Source of the DNA: Sinorhizobium saheli
Lineage (GTDB): Bacteria; Pseudomonadota; Alphaproteobacteria; Rhizobiales; Rhizobiaceae
Assembly: GCF_001651875.1 (NCBI RefSeq)
Contig: NZ_LNQB01000051.1
Coordinates: 1 to 49,668 of the forward strand
Length of the DNA stretch: 49,668 bases
Direction of reading: 5' to 3'
Both the position numbers and the translations under genes were made by a program. Under the pieces are notes generated by a model that saw nothing but the letters and a program-made list of their open reading frames with translations, ran no database searches and had not been told where the DNA came from. This document shows positions 40,844 to 49,450 of the stretch, in pieces. Positions within the stretch are counted from its first letter, which is position 1, and each line of letters starts with the position of its first letter.

Positions 40844-41224
40844 TCAGTTCCACGTGTGCAGGCACAGTTTCCAGGAGCCATCGCCCTGTTTTCGGAAGAT
40901 GGTGACGATCGTGCCCTCGAAGCGCACTGCGTTTCCGTCTTCGCCCGATCCGGTCGCCCACCACCTGCCGCTCGCATAAGCGAGGTTCCCCTCGCTTTCC
41001 ACGTCGAAGAGTTCAATGCCGTGATCCTTGACACCGGCCGAAATCAGTCCCGCCCAGAAATCGGCGATCGCGGCCGTTCCCCTGACGACGGCATGGGTGT
41101 GCGGCAGCACCGCGCCGTCCGCCGTGTAAAGCGCCGCGACGGCACCGGCATCTCCGCCGTTGAAGGCGGCATTCCAGCGGTCGTTCGCCTGCCTGACCAT
41201 TTCGCGGATATCCGATTCCGGCAT
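40844..41224 (-). CDS. NTF2-like (SnoaL/DUF4440) protein
   Basis: 126 residues with the cone-shaped NTF2-like pattern: a first helix (IREMVRQANDRWNAAFNGGD), ALYTADGAVLPHTHAVVRGT, then FEGTIVTIFRKQGDGSWKLC. Such proteins act as small-molecule isomerases, hydrolases or binding proteins; no substrate can be read from the sequence. A strong site (GGGAGGAG) precedes the ATG, 18 bp after the stop of the large cyclase gene, so the two are probably co-transcribed. Confidence 0.85.
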   Translation of the reverse strand: MPESDIREMVRQANDRWNAAFNGGDAGAVAALYTADGAVLPHTHAVVRGTAAIADFWAGLISAGVKDHGIELFDVESEGNLAYASGRWWATGSGEDGNAVRFEGTIVTIFRKQGDGSWKLCLHTWN

Positions 41225-41242
41225 GATCTCCTCCCTCGGCGC

Positions 41243-44200
41243 TTAAGCCGATCCTGCAGTCGCTGCGAGCATTTGCGCTGCTTTAAGGTCCGGCAATGCC
41301 GATCCTTCAGTAAAACTCGAGACGATCTCAGCCACCTGTTCCCTCGCGCCTGTTTCGGCGCCGTCCAGGCGAGCAAGGGCTACCGCCGCGCGAAGCTCCC
41401 AGAAACGTGCCCGCTGGGCACGCGCCTTAGCCAGGGCTTTGCGGAAACAATCCGCAGCCTCGCTTGCATGCTCGGCTTTTGACTGGAGCAGGGCCTCACC
41501 CTGGAGACGGAGCACTTCCGCCGCGAACCAGCGTTCGTCCGTCCGGTCGATGTCGGCCTGAGCCTTCTCCAGCAGCCGGATCGCTTCCGCCGTGTTACCG
41601 GCTTTCATCTCGATTTGCGCCTGAACGGCGGCAAAGTAAGGCAGCATGTATCGCGCACCCGTACTTTGCCATTCCCTGAGGCCCCGTTGCAGGTCGGCCA
41701 GACCGCGGCCGGGGTCGCCCTCTTCGGCGACCACCCATGCCTGCAGGATGGTGGCGCCGGCGTGCCAAAGCCTGAATCCCGCTTCTCCCGATATTTGCAG
41801 AAGTTCCGCTGCGCGAAGCCTTACGCCGTCGCGGTCGGCCAGAACTTGGCGGAGGACGCCGCCAAAGAACAGGGGCAGCGCGAGACTGTTGCGGTGTCCT
41901 ATGCTGCGCGCCTCGGCCGTCGCCTCGTTATTGGCGGCGAGTGCCTGCTCGGGCAAGCCGAGGGCGAAAAGGGTTCGCGCCAGGTAGTCGAGGCATACCA
42001 CGCGCGGGTCGAAGGCATAGACGAAGGCGGGGGACCGATGCGCCTGCGGGTCATAAAGCGCCAGGGCCGCCTCAAGGTGCGTCCGGGCGCGCGAAAACTC
42101 GCCCGCAGGCAGCGCGCAGACACCGGCCGCCCGATGGGCGAAGAACGAGAGCCCGCGGTCGTCACTGCTGTCGGCGAGTTCCAGGAGCCGGTCTGCCGCG
42201 CGACGCGCCTCGGCGAGTTCGGCGGAATAGAGGTGATAGAGGCAAAGGCCGTAGAGGACAGGGAATACCTGCCGCATTTCGCCCAGTTCTTCGCAAATTT
42301 CCCTTGCGCGCAAATAGGCGGCGCCGGTCTCAGGCGCAGCGAAACCATGCGCGGTCATCTGAGCGCTTCCCAACGCGAGCTGCAGGGAGAGTTCGCGACG
42401 CGCCCGCTCCGGCGAAGGCGCAAGAAGCGTCAATCCGTCGAGTGCGTTGCGGAAACGCAGGAGCGCTTCCGACAGCGACGAGCGCGACAATGCCCGCCGT
42501 CCCGCACGTTCATGGTACTCGACGGCCTTTTCGACGAGGGACGCCTGTTCGAAATGGTGGGCCAGCAATTCAGGCTCGGTTGCGACCGTCTCCGGAAAAC
42601 TCGCCTCGAGGATTTGCGCAATTCGAGCGTGGAGCTGCTGGCGCCGGCTCAAGAGCAGGCTCCCGTAAGCGGCATCCTGAACCAATGCGTGCTTGAAGGC
42701 GTAGCTCACCTGGCCGCTGCCGCCGCGGCGGAATACGAGACCTGCGGCGACGAGCTGTTCCGTTGCCATCTCCAGTTCGTCCTCCGACATGCCGGCGGCC
42801 GCCGCGAGAAGATCATGGCTGAATTCCCGACCGATCACGGCGCCAATCTGGGCAACTTCCCTGGCTGAGGCGAGGCGGTCGATGCGCGCCATCAGCGAGT
42901 CATGGAGCGTCGCGGGAATCGCAAGCGGCGGCAAGGGACCCGAGAGTTCGTAGGCCTCGCCGGACTCGACGAGCAGACCCGATTCGAGGATCACCTTCGT
43001 CAGCTCCTCGACAAAGAGCGGCACGCCCTCGGTCTTGGAGAGAATCTGGTCGAGGACCGGGGAGGGGAGATGCTTTCCGCCTGTCATCGTGTCGATGATG
43101 AAGGCTGCCTGGGCGCGGCTCAATCGGTTCAAGGTCAGCAAGGTCGCATGGGGGAGGCCGTTCCACCGCACCGTTCCCTCCGGTCTATAGGTGGCGATGA
43201 GCATGACCGGCAATCGCTGAATGCGGTCGACAACCTTGTCGAAAAGCTCGGCCGAAACCGCGTCGAGATGATGGGCGTCCTCGAGCAGCATGAGGACCGG
43301 CTTGTTGCCGGCAAGGGCCTCCAGTTGCTCGATCAAGACCTCGAAGGTGCGCGCCTTCTGCATTTGTGGCATCAGGTCGAGGCTGGGGTAACGGTCGCCG
43401 GTCGGGATCGACAGCAGCGCTGCAATCAGCGGAACGGCTTGCTGAGGGTCCCGCGTCGTCGCAAGCAGCTCCTCGAGAAAGGCGAGCTGCCGTTCCGGCG
43501 GGTCGGTCCGGTTGATGTCGGCGGCGCGGATCAGCTGGTCGGCGACGGGATAGAGCGCACTCTGCGCATGGTACGGCGAGCAGAAGTAGCGCAGATACGT
43601 GACCGGTTCGCCTTTCAGCCGCTCGCGAAGCTCCTGGAGAATTCGCGACTTGCCGATCCCCGCCTCGCCAAACAGCTCCACCACTTGTCCTTCCCCGGAC
43701 GAAGCGAGATTCCATCGCTCGATCAGCAGGCGAATGTCGAGGTCCCGGCCGACCAAGGGCGCGGCAACTCCGGCGTGGAGGGCGTCGAAACGGCCCTCGG
43801 CCCGGCCCTCTCCGATCACCAGGTAGGAACTGGTGGGGGTGTCGAAGCCATGCAGCTTTTGCGGGCGGATCCGCCTGACCTCGAACAGCCTGCCGACCAG
43901 CCGATAGGTCAACTCCGAGATTACCACCGTGTTCGGCTCGGCGAGCTTCTCCAGTCGGGCAGCGAGATTGGGCGTTTCTCCAGCCACGGCGTTTTCCTGG
44001 GCGGCACCCGTACCAATCAGGTCGCCAACGACGACGAGGCCGGTTGCTATGCCGACGCGGACGGAGAGCTGCCCGCCGTGCCTGGTGGGGAGCGCCTTCA
44101 CGGCTTCCACGACGGCAAGCCCTGCCCGGACGGCCCGCTCTGCCTCGTCCTCGTGCGCCTGCGGCCAGCCGAAATAGACGAGGACGCCATCCCCCATCAA

Positions 44201-44623
44201 CTTGGCGACATAGCCGTCGTAACGGACGATTTCGCCCGCAACCGCATTCTGGAACTGGCGCAGCAGCGTGCTCATTTCCTCCGGGTCGAGACGGGTGGCG
44301 AGGCCCGTCGAGCCAACGAGGTCGACAAACACGACGGTGAGCTGGCGCCTTTCGGCTTCGCGCGGGCGGGGCGCCGCGGGTTGGCTGCCGGCGGAGGCTG
44401 CCGCCGAAGCGGCTTGCTCTCTCGCAATCGGGCTGTTTCGGCAGCTTTCGAGGGCAGCGATGGCCTCGAGAATCTTCTTCCGATGGGCAAGCGCGGCGAC
44501 CCCGATCTCCTTCAGGTCCTCGGCGGTGAGCTTCGGCAGCATCTCAGCGTCGATCGCGTTGCTATCGAAGGCAGAGGCATATTGCCCAAGTCCCAAGCTT
44601 TCCAGCCATGACGCGACGATCAT
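41243..44623 (-). CDS. SAM domain - class III cyclase - ATPase - TPR signalling protein
   Basis: 1126 residues. A SAM domain (about 1-60, WLESLGLGQYASAFDSNAID) precedes a class III nucleotide cyclase domain (about 93-265) with both metal aspartates (Asp101 in VFVDLVGSTG, Asp145 in KLMGDGVLVYFG) and the transition-state Asn219/Arg223 (NLAARLE), so it should be catalytic, probably making cAMP. An AAA/STAND-type ATPase follows with Walker A GEAGIGKS (319-326) and the Walker B-like VLMLLEDAHHLD. The last 400 residues are TPR-like helices. This fused layout is common in rhizobia and is thought to sense a ligand or partner through the TPR/ATPase half; the signal is unknown. Confidence 0.92.
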   Translation of the reverse strand: MIVASWLESLGLGQYASAFDSNAIDAEMLPKLTAEDLKEIGVAALAHRKKILEAIAALESCRNSPIAREQAASAAASAGSQPAAPRPREAERRQLTVVFVDLVGSTGLATRLDPEEMSTLLRQFQNAVAGEIVRYDGYVAKLMGDGVLVYFGWPQAHEDEAERAVRAGLAVVEAVKALPTRHGGQLSVRVGIATGLVVVGDLIGTGAAQENAVAGETPNLAARLEKLAEPNTVVISELTYRLVGRLFEVRRIRPQKLHGFDTPTSSYLVIGEGRAEGRFDALHAGVAAPLVGRDLDIRLLIERWNLASSGEGQVVELFGEAGIGKSRILQELRERLKGEPVTYLRYFCSPYHAQSALYPVADQLIRAADINRTDPPERQLAFLEELLATTRDPQQAVPLIAALLSIPTGDRYPSLDLMPQMQKARTFEVLIEQLEALAGNKPVLMLLEDAHHLDAVSAELFDKVVDRIQRLPVMLIATYRPEGTVRWNGLPHATLLTLNRLSRAQAAFIIDTMTGGKHLPSPVLDQILSKTEGVPLFVEELTKVILESGLLVESGEAYELSGPLPPLAIPATLHDSLMARIDRLASAREVAQIGAVIGREFSHDLLAAAAGMSEDELEMATEQLVAAGLVFRRGGSGQVSYAFKHALVQDAAYGSLLLSRRQQLHARIAQILEASFPETVATEPELLAHHFEQASLVEKAVEYHERAGRRALSRSSLSEALLRFRNALDGLTLLAPSPERARRELSLQLALGSAQMTAHGFAAPETGAAYLRAREICEELGEMRQVFPVLYGLCLYHLYSAELAEARRAADRLLELADSSDDRGLSFFAHRAAGVCALPAGEFSRARTHLEAALALYDPQAHRSPAFVYAFDPRVVCLDYLARTLFALGLPEQALAANNEATAEARSIGHRNSLALPLFFGGVLRQVLADRDGVRLRAAELLQISGEAGFRLWHAGATILQAWVVAEEGDPGRGLADLQRGLREWQSTGARYMLPYFAAVQAQIEMKAGNTAEAIRLLEKAQADIDRTDERWFAAEVLRLQGEALLQSKAEHASEAADCFRKALAKARAQRARFWELRAAVALARLDGAETGAREQVAEIVSSFTEGSALPDLKAAQMLAATAGSA

Positions 44624-44742
44624 CAGGGTCCACTCCGAACGACCCTAAAACGACAGTATACAGCATCCATTCCCGAAGCGCATCGCAGCGCCGGGCCGGC
44701 CGCCCCGGGATGCGACCGGCCCCCAGCCCCGGGGTGGGAACG

Positions 44743-45810
44743 TCACAAGCGATCGCTGAGCGTCGTCTGCAGGGCGCGCCGCACGAGGCTCACCAACTCG
44801 GCATGGACGTCGCCACGCGAGCGGCCATCGGTTTCCTCGCAGATCGGATCGACTTCGCCCGCCGATTTCAGCAATTCGGCACCGCCTTCCTTGCACTCGG
44901 GCAGGAAGCTGAAATGGTCGGCGCCAGCGATGGCGGCATAGGATCCGTTTGGCGTCACGGCCGCCAGCCGGTCGGCGATGACCGCCGCGGGGATCGTGCC
45001 GCTGCTGCCGAGGTTGATGAAACTCATCGGGATCGCGATTTTCCTGAGGCTTTGTTCGTCATAGGCTTGCGCGAGACCCGGGTCGATCAGAACAGTGGAT
45101 TTGATGCGGCTGTCGCGGTTCGATTGCTCGAAGCGCGCCCTGTCGATCTTGCGCAGATTGACCTCTTCGACGTCGATCGCCTTGTCGCCGGCATAGGCTT
45201 TTCCGCCGGCATACCAGGCGCAATCCCATTTCGCATAGGTGTCGCAATAGCGGGCATAGGCATCGAGATTTGCCCGCGCCCCGGCAATTTCCATGGCGGC
45301 GGCACCTCCGAGCGAAAAGCCCAGGACGCCGATGCGGTCCGCCGCAATGAGATCGCGCCATTGCGGATCGCTGGTCAGCCTGTCGATCACGACCGACAGG
45401 TCTTGGGTGCGTTCCCATAGTTTCGGCGTGTCTGCCGGTGTCGAGTTGCCGCTGGTCGAGCCGGGGTGATTGGGACCGGCAACGACAAAGCCCGCCTTGG
45501 CCAATTCCGCGGCAAGCCAGCTCATGCCCTGGATACGGCCGCCCGAGCCATGAGACATCACGACCAACGGAAAGCGTCCCTGTAGGGGAGGCGCGTCGAG
45601 CATCGCCGGCGCCCCCTTGAAGACCCTGTTGTCGCCGACGAGAACGGGCTCGCCGCCGGCGGCGGCGGGATACCATACGGTCACGGCAAGGTCCTGCCCA
45701 CGCTTGGGCGCTGTGACGCTTATCTCGCGCACACCGACCTCGGCTGCATGGCAGGGAACGACGAAGGCGGCGGCGAGTGCAATGGCGGGGAGAGTTTGGA
45801 ATCGGTTCAT
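44743..45810 (-). CDS. Exported alpha/beta hydrolase (dienelactone/PAF-acetylhydrolase-like)
   Basis: 355 residues from the ATG at 45810; an in-frame start 72 bp earlier would precede the signal. A signal peptide (about 1-22, ending CHAAE) targets it to the periplasm. Catalytic features are the oxyanion region VMSHGSGGRIQG, the nucleophile elbow GVLGFSLGGAAA, and a likely catalytic His in AGADHFSFLPEC. Cysteines in ARYCDTYAKWDC may form a disulfide. The substrate is unknown. It is divergent from an AraC-type regulator that may control it. Confidence 0.85.
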   Translation of the reverse strand: MNRFQTLPAIALAAAFVVPCHAAEVGVREISVTAPKRGQDLAVTVWYPAAAGGEPVLVGDNRVFKGAPAMLDAPPLQGRFPLVVMSHGSGGRIQGMSWLAAELAKAGFVVAGPNHPGSTSGNSTPADTPKLWERTQDLSVVIDRLTSDPQWRDLIAADRIGVLGFSLGGAAAMEIAGARANLDAYARYCDTYAKWDCAWYAGGKAYAGDKAIDVEEVNLRKIDRARFEQSNRDSRIKSTVLIDPGLAQAYDEQSLRKIAIPMSFINLGSSGTIPAAVIADRLAAVTPNGSYAAIAGADHFSFLPECKEGGAELLKSAGEVDPICEETDGRSRGDVHAELVSLVRRALQTTLSDRL

Positions 45811-45872
45811 GGCTGTCTCACGAAGTTGGTAGGGACCGGCAGATTGGTTGCCGATAACTTCGCTCTCCGCTT

Positions 45873-45890
45873 CCTCGATCACGATCGAGG
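45873..45890. promoter_or_regulatory. 18-bp palindrome in the hydrolase/regulator gap
   Basis: CCTCGATC-AC-GATCGAGG is a perfect 8-bp dyad with two central bases, midway between the divergent starts at 45810 and 45955. It is a plausible operator. Confidence 0.5.
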
Positions 45891-45932
45891 TCGTCCCGAA
45901 TCGCGATATAGGTCAACACCTGCGTTGATCGC

Positions 45933-45950
45933 CACTCAAGTGCACTCAAG
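45933..45950. promoter_or_regulatory. Tandem repeat CACTCAAG x2 before the AraC-type gene
   Basis: Two copies of CACTCAAG are spaced by two bases (10 bp centre to centre, one helical turn) ending 4 bp before the ATG at 45955. AraC-type proteins bind direct repeats, so this may be an autoregulatory site. Part of the second copy also provides the ribosome site (AAGGGAC). Confidence 0.4.
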
Positions 45951-45954
45951 GGAC

Positions 45955-46989
45955 ATGGACTTGATCTTCCTGCCGCTGCCCTTCGTCGTCGCATTGCTGC
46001 TCCTTATCCTCCTCGCTGCGATGCTGCGCGGTGATGCGGGCCACAAAGGCAATCGCCCGTTCCTTGCGCTGGTCGCCCTGTGCGCCTTGCAGTCGATCAT
46101 CGTCGGTCTGCGGTGGGGCTACGACGTCGCGGGACTTGGATACGTGCTTCCGGTGGTGGCGAGTTGTCTGCCGGCGTTTGTGCTTGAAAGCTTCCGCAAC
46201 CTGAGCCATCGCGAGCAGGCGGAGACCGGCGCCGTCTGGATTTACGCGAGCCCGCCGCTTAGCATCGTGGCACTCATCCTGGTTTCGCCAGGGTTGGTCG
46301 ACATTGCCTTGATATTGCTGTTCGTCGGCTATGCGCTCGTCCTCTTGAACCTCAGCCGCACGGGTCCCGACGCGCTGGACGAGGCGCGTTTGGAGGGTGC
46401 CGGCGCGGCACACCGCGCGCTCCTCATTGCTGCCGCATCGCTGTGCCTGTCGGCGCTGGTCGATCTCTCCGTTCTTCTGGACTTCCAGTGGAGCAAAGGG
46501 GCGAATGCCGCCCTCATCGTCAGCAGCGCGAATCTTGCGGGGCTGCTGTTTCTGGGCCTTACCGCCATGGTCGCAGCCCGCGAGCGGGCGGTGCCGGTAT
46601 CGGCCGCGGCCGCGGATCGAGCGTCGTCGACGGCTGAGGATCGCGACATTCTGGACCGGATCGACCATTTGCTCGCCGATCAGAAACTGGCTCGCGACGA
46701 AAACCTGACATTGTCGCGACTGGCGCGGCGTGCGGGCCTGCCGGCCCGCCAGATATCCGCTGCGGTCAATCGGCTCGCGCGCAAGAACGTCTCGCAATAT
46801 ATCAACGACTTCCGCATTGCCGAAGCCTGCCGGTTGCTGCGGGAGTCCGACATGTCCGTAACCGCGGCCATGCTCGAGTCCGGATTTCAGACCAAATCGA
46901 ACTTCAATCGCGAGTTCCGACGCGTCACCTCCCTGAGCCCCGCCTCCTGGCGCGAGAAAAACCGAGCAGCGGGTCGATCAGAAGCCTGA
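45955..46989 (+). CDS. AraC-family regulator with membrane-embedded N-terminal domain
   Basis: 344 residues from the ATG at 45955. The first 210 residues contain six or seven membrane helices (DLIFLPLPFVVALLLLILLA and later segments). The C-terminal 110 residues are an AraC helix-turn-helix pair (LTLSRLARRAGLPARQISAA, SVTAAMLESGFQTKSNFNRE followed by FRRVTSLSPASWR). Such proteins sense a signal in or near the membrane. Divergent from the exported hydrolase gene, which is the likely target. Confidence 0.88.
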   Translation: MDLIFLPLPFVVALLLLILLAAMLRGDAGHKGNRPFLALVALCALQSIIVGLRWGYDVAGLGYVLPVVASCLPAFVLESFRNLSHREQAETGAVWIYASPPLSIVALILVSPGLVDIALILLFVGYALVLLNLSRTGPDALDEARLEGAGAAHRALLIAAASLCLSALVDLSVLLDFQWSKGANAALIVSSANLAGLLFLGLTAMVAARERAVPVSAAAADRASSTAEDRDILDRIDHLLADQKLARDENLTLSRLARRAGLPARQISAAVNRLARKNVSQYINDFRIAEACRLLRESDMSVTAAMLESGFQTKSNFNREFRRVTSLSPASWREKNRAAGRSEA

Positions 46990-47057
46990 TGTTTCGCAAG
47001 AGCCCTACCGCCACACCGGAGTGCCAACGGCGTTGAAATCGATTACATTTTCCGGCT

Positions 47058-47864
47058 TCATATCACCCCCCGCGCGCATGAAGGAAGGTTCAACGCTCGG
47101 AGCGCCTGCTCATGCAGCGCCGCATTTGCAGACGCCAGAATGTGGCCGCCGGCTTCGGGGCGCTCGCCCGCCAATCCGGTCACAACGCCCCCCGCTTGCT
47201 CGATGATCGGTATCAAGGGCACGATGTCGTAGGGCTGCAACGCCAGTTCCAGGCAGATATCGATCTGTCCCGCTGCGAGCATGGCGAAGGCATAGCACTC
47301 CCCGCCATAGCGGGTCATCTGGACGCTGTCGCGCAAGCGTGCGAAGTTTACCTCCGGAAAATCCCCATACCGCTCAGGCGAGTTCGTGTGCAGGATTGCT
47401 CGCGACAGATCCGTCGTGGATCGGGTCCGCATGCGGCGGGTACCCGACGAGTCCTGGGCCCACGCTCCTTCCTCATCGCCCCAGAAGCGTTCCTTGGTGA
47501 AGGGCTGGCTCATCATGCCCATGACGCTGCGATCCTCGAGCGTCAGGCCGATCAGGGTTCCCCAGACCGGGATGCCGCAGATGAAGGGCCTCGTTCCATC
47601 GACCGGATCAATGACCCATTTCCATGGGCCAGTGCCAGTCTCTCCATATTCTTCGCCGAGGATCGCATGATCGGGGTACTCGGACGAAATCAAGTCGCGC
47701 AGGACCCTTTCGGCCTCCTTGTCGGCCAAGGTCACCGGATCAAAGCGATAGCCGGGCTTGAACTTTTCTTCCACGTCGAGCTCCGTGCGGAATCGGGGCA
47801 AGGTTTCGCCTGAAGCCGCGTCGGCAAGACGATGAAGGAACGAAACGGGGGGTAGCTTGGTCAT
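47058..47864 (-). CDS. HisN-like histidinol-phosphatase / inositol monophosphatase family
   Basis: 268 residues with the Mg-binding motifs of the family: HAILGEEYGE (Glu ligands), WVIDPVDGTRPFICGIP (Asp ligands) and the late block LQPYDIVPLIPIIEQAGGVV, in place of the usual WDxAA. This divergent form (YDIVPLIPIIE) is characteristic of HisN-type histidinol-phosphatases in alphaproteobacteria. Reaction: dephosphorylation of histidinol phosphate, or a related sugar/inositol phosphate. It stands alone, not in a histidine operon, so it may be an accessory copy. Confidence 0.88.
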   Translation of the reverse strand: MTKLPPVSFLHRLADAASGETLPRFRTELDVEEKFKPGYRFDPVTLADKEAERVLRDLISSEYPDHAILGEEYGETGTGPWKWVIDPVDGTRPFICGIPVWGTLIGLTLEDRSVMGMMSQPFTKERFWGDEEGAWAQDSSGTRRMRTRSTTDLSRAILHTNSPERYGDFPEVNFARLRDSVQMTRYGGECYAFAMLAAGQIDICLELALQPYDIVPLIPIIEQAGGVVTGLAGERPEAGGHILASANAALHEQALRALNLPSCARGVI

Positions 47865-47909
47865 CGAGATTATCCTGCGTAACAGACCGTATTCAGCCTC
47901 TTTAAAGTT

Positions 47910-47938
47910 GGCGGCGGTGGGGAGGACCCACCGCCGCC
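47910..47938. terminator. Strong GC hairpin
   Basis: GGCGGCGGTGGG pairs perfectly with CCCACCGCCGCC around a 5-base loop. It lies between the small membrane protein gene and the HisN-like gene, both leftward. It probably ends or attenuates the upstream transcript; the T content downstream is low on the minus strand. Confidence 0.6.
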
Positions 47939-47987
47939 TGCCACCTTTTGCGATTGGTAACGTACAGCAGGTGGCAAGCCGGATGTC

Positions 47988-48167
47988 CTATTTTCCTGCG
48001 AAAACAGACACGACCGCATCTCTCTTGAGCGTGGCCTGAAGCTCGTAAAGGGAAGCAACCTGGCCGGAAAGGTCTTCCGCGAGCGTGCCGAGCAGCCAAA
48101 GGCCAAGAGAGGCGAGAAGACAGAGCGCCACCGGCAGGGCGCGCGCATCGATTCTTTGTGGTTTCAA
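47988..48167 (-). CDS. Small membrane protein with TTG start (59 residues)
   Basis: Reading leftward from a TTG at 48167, preceded by a strong AGGGGAGGAAACC site, gives MKPQRIDARALPVALCLLAS, then LGLWLLGTLAEDLSG and a polar helix, ending VFAGK. It has a single membrane helix at about 11-30 with a basic front and a charged C-terminal helix. The stop is followed by a strong hairpin at 47910-47938. There is no ATG start, so it is easily missed. Function unknown; the layout resembles small single-pass membrane peptides. The ribosome site and coding-like composition are the evidence. Confidence 0.55.
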   Translation of the reverse strand: MKPQRIDARALPVALCLLASLGLWLLGTLAEDLSGQVASLYELQATLKRDAVVSVFAGK

Positions 48168-48308
48168 GGTTTCCTCCCCTGCTGTAATCGAACTCAGGAT
48201 AGGGCATCAGGAGGCGCGGATCGCTTTCTCACCGCAAAGATAGATGACGCAATGAGACGCGATGCCAACGGCCCGTTGCGAATGATGACCCGAGTGATCT
48301 CGTCGCTC

Positions 48309-48506
48309 TGACTTGAAGCCCTTCACTTCGATCGGATTTCCACTCGGATCGAAGAAGAACATCGTGCGCTGTTCGCCCGGCTCACCCTCGAAGCGAACGA
48401 CCGGAGGAATGTCGAAGGCGATGCCCGCCTTTTCCAACCGGCCGGCCAGTTCGAGCCATACGTTGAGTAGAAGAACGACCCCGAGGTGAGGCATCATCAC
48501 CATGTG
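48309..48506 (-). pseudogene. Glyoxalase/VOC-fold protein, C-terminal remnant
   Basis: The stretch MPHLGVVLLLNVWLELAGRL, then KAGIAFDIPPVVRFEGEPGE and TMFFFDPSGNPIEVKGFK matches the second half of VOC-family proteins (PH.GVVL....W..LA.RL..AG..F...P..RF.GE.GEQ.TMFF.DPSGN..E.K.F). The first half does not appear in any frame upstream. An open frame continues to 48782 but without similarity. It is a truncated gene, or possibly a rebuilt protein with a new front; the former is more likely next to another broken gene. Confidence 0.7.
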
Positions 48507-48699
48507 CCGGCCCACCAGGAGAAGAGTGCTCCGACCGCCTGCTGCGGCTCTAACAGGGCAAAAGCGTGCTGCTCGAAACGTCGGTTTTTCCACCCTTCCA
48601 CGAAGGATGGAACCGGTAAGATCGATCCATCTGGGACGTTCGACCGAGTGAGGTTTGACAACCGAAATTGGGCCGACTCCAGAGAAGCCCAAGATGGCG

Positions 48700-49450
48700 C
48701 AGCAGCGGGATGACGAGGCGGCCGTCATTGCACAGATCTGCTCAAAGCTCATCAGGGCCATGGAAATCGAGGACGAGCACACCCGGCGACCGCGGCCTCC
48801 TCGCTATGGGCGATATCCCACTCCTGGCTCCAACCTGTGGCGCTACGAACGCGCACTGGAAGCGCGCGGGCCTGCCGTTGCGTCGCAGGCCGGCAAGACG
48901 CTCTTTCTGCAGCAGGAGACGCAGGACGTCCTTGCGCTGTCGCGCGCGCGGATTCGCGCGACCGGCTTGCATTTGGAGCCTTCATGCGCGGAGCGATGGT
49001 CCACGGACGAAGAGCTGCTCGACATTGCCGAAGAGGTCCATCAGGCCGGCCCCAAGGCCTCCCCACAGGCCTGTTCGACATCACGACGCGCCCCTGGTAT
49101 CCCATGGCGTCGCCCGCTCCGTCCTTGAAACCCTGCAAAAACTGCGCGCGCGTAAACGTCACAACGCCGCGCATACTCTTGGCCGAGGCAATCGAGCAGC
49201 TCCAGTTGCGTGTCGCGCTGTCAGTGCGGAGCGGCAACAATCGCGCTGCGCGTCGGATTGTGGAGCTCGCGCGGCCCTTTGACGTTCGGGGCCTCAGGGC
49301 GTTCGTCCGCCATCTCCAACTCGACTGGGATCGACGCGCCTCGCGCCAGGAAGGAAGGATCGAAGCGTCAAGAGACGGTCGAGATCGTGACCATTCACAG
49401 CGCGAAAGGTCTCGAATGGGACCGTGGCCGGAGCCCGCATGTCCGGTTTG
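48700..49450 (+). pseudogene. UvrD/RecB-type helicase remnant with several frameshifts
   Basis: Pieces of one helicase-like protein occur in order across all three forward frames: AVIAQICSKLIRAMEIEDEH, GDIPLLAPT, NLWRYERALEARGPAVASQA, EELLDIAEEV, DSRDRLAFGAFMRGAMV, GLFDITTRP, LLAEAIEQLQLRVALSVRSG, RGLRAFVRHLQLDWD, and VEIVTIHSAKGLEWD, the last being the conserved motif of UvrD/AddA-type enzymes. Order and identity are clear, but frames change at least five times. The front ATP-binding half is missing. The gene is dead. Confidence 0.8.

Noticed and set aside
34454..41034. CRISPR array among the repeated palindromes
   Set aside because: There are only two or three copies of each 16-bp palindrome, unevenly spaced, with no regular spacers. 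They fit parS-type sites.
42902..44611. 569-codon plus-strand frame opposite the cyclase gene
   Set aside because: The minus-strand cyclase, ATPase and TPR motifs are unmistakable; this frame has none.
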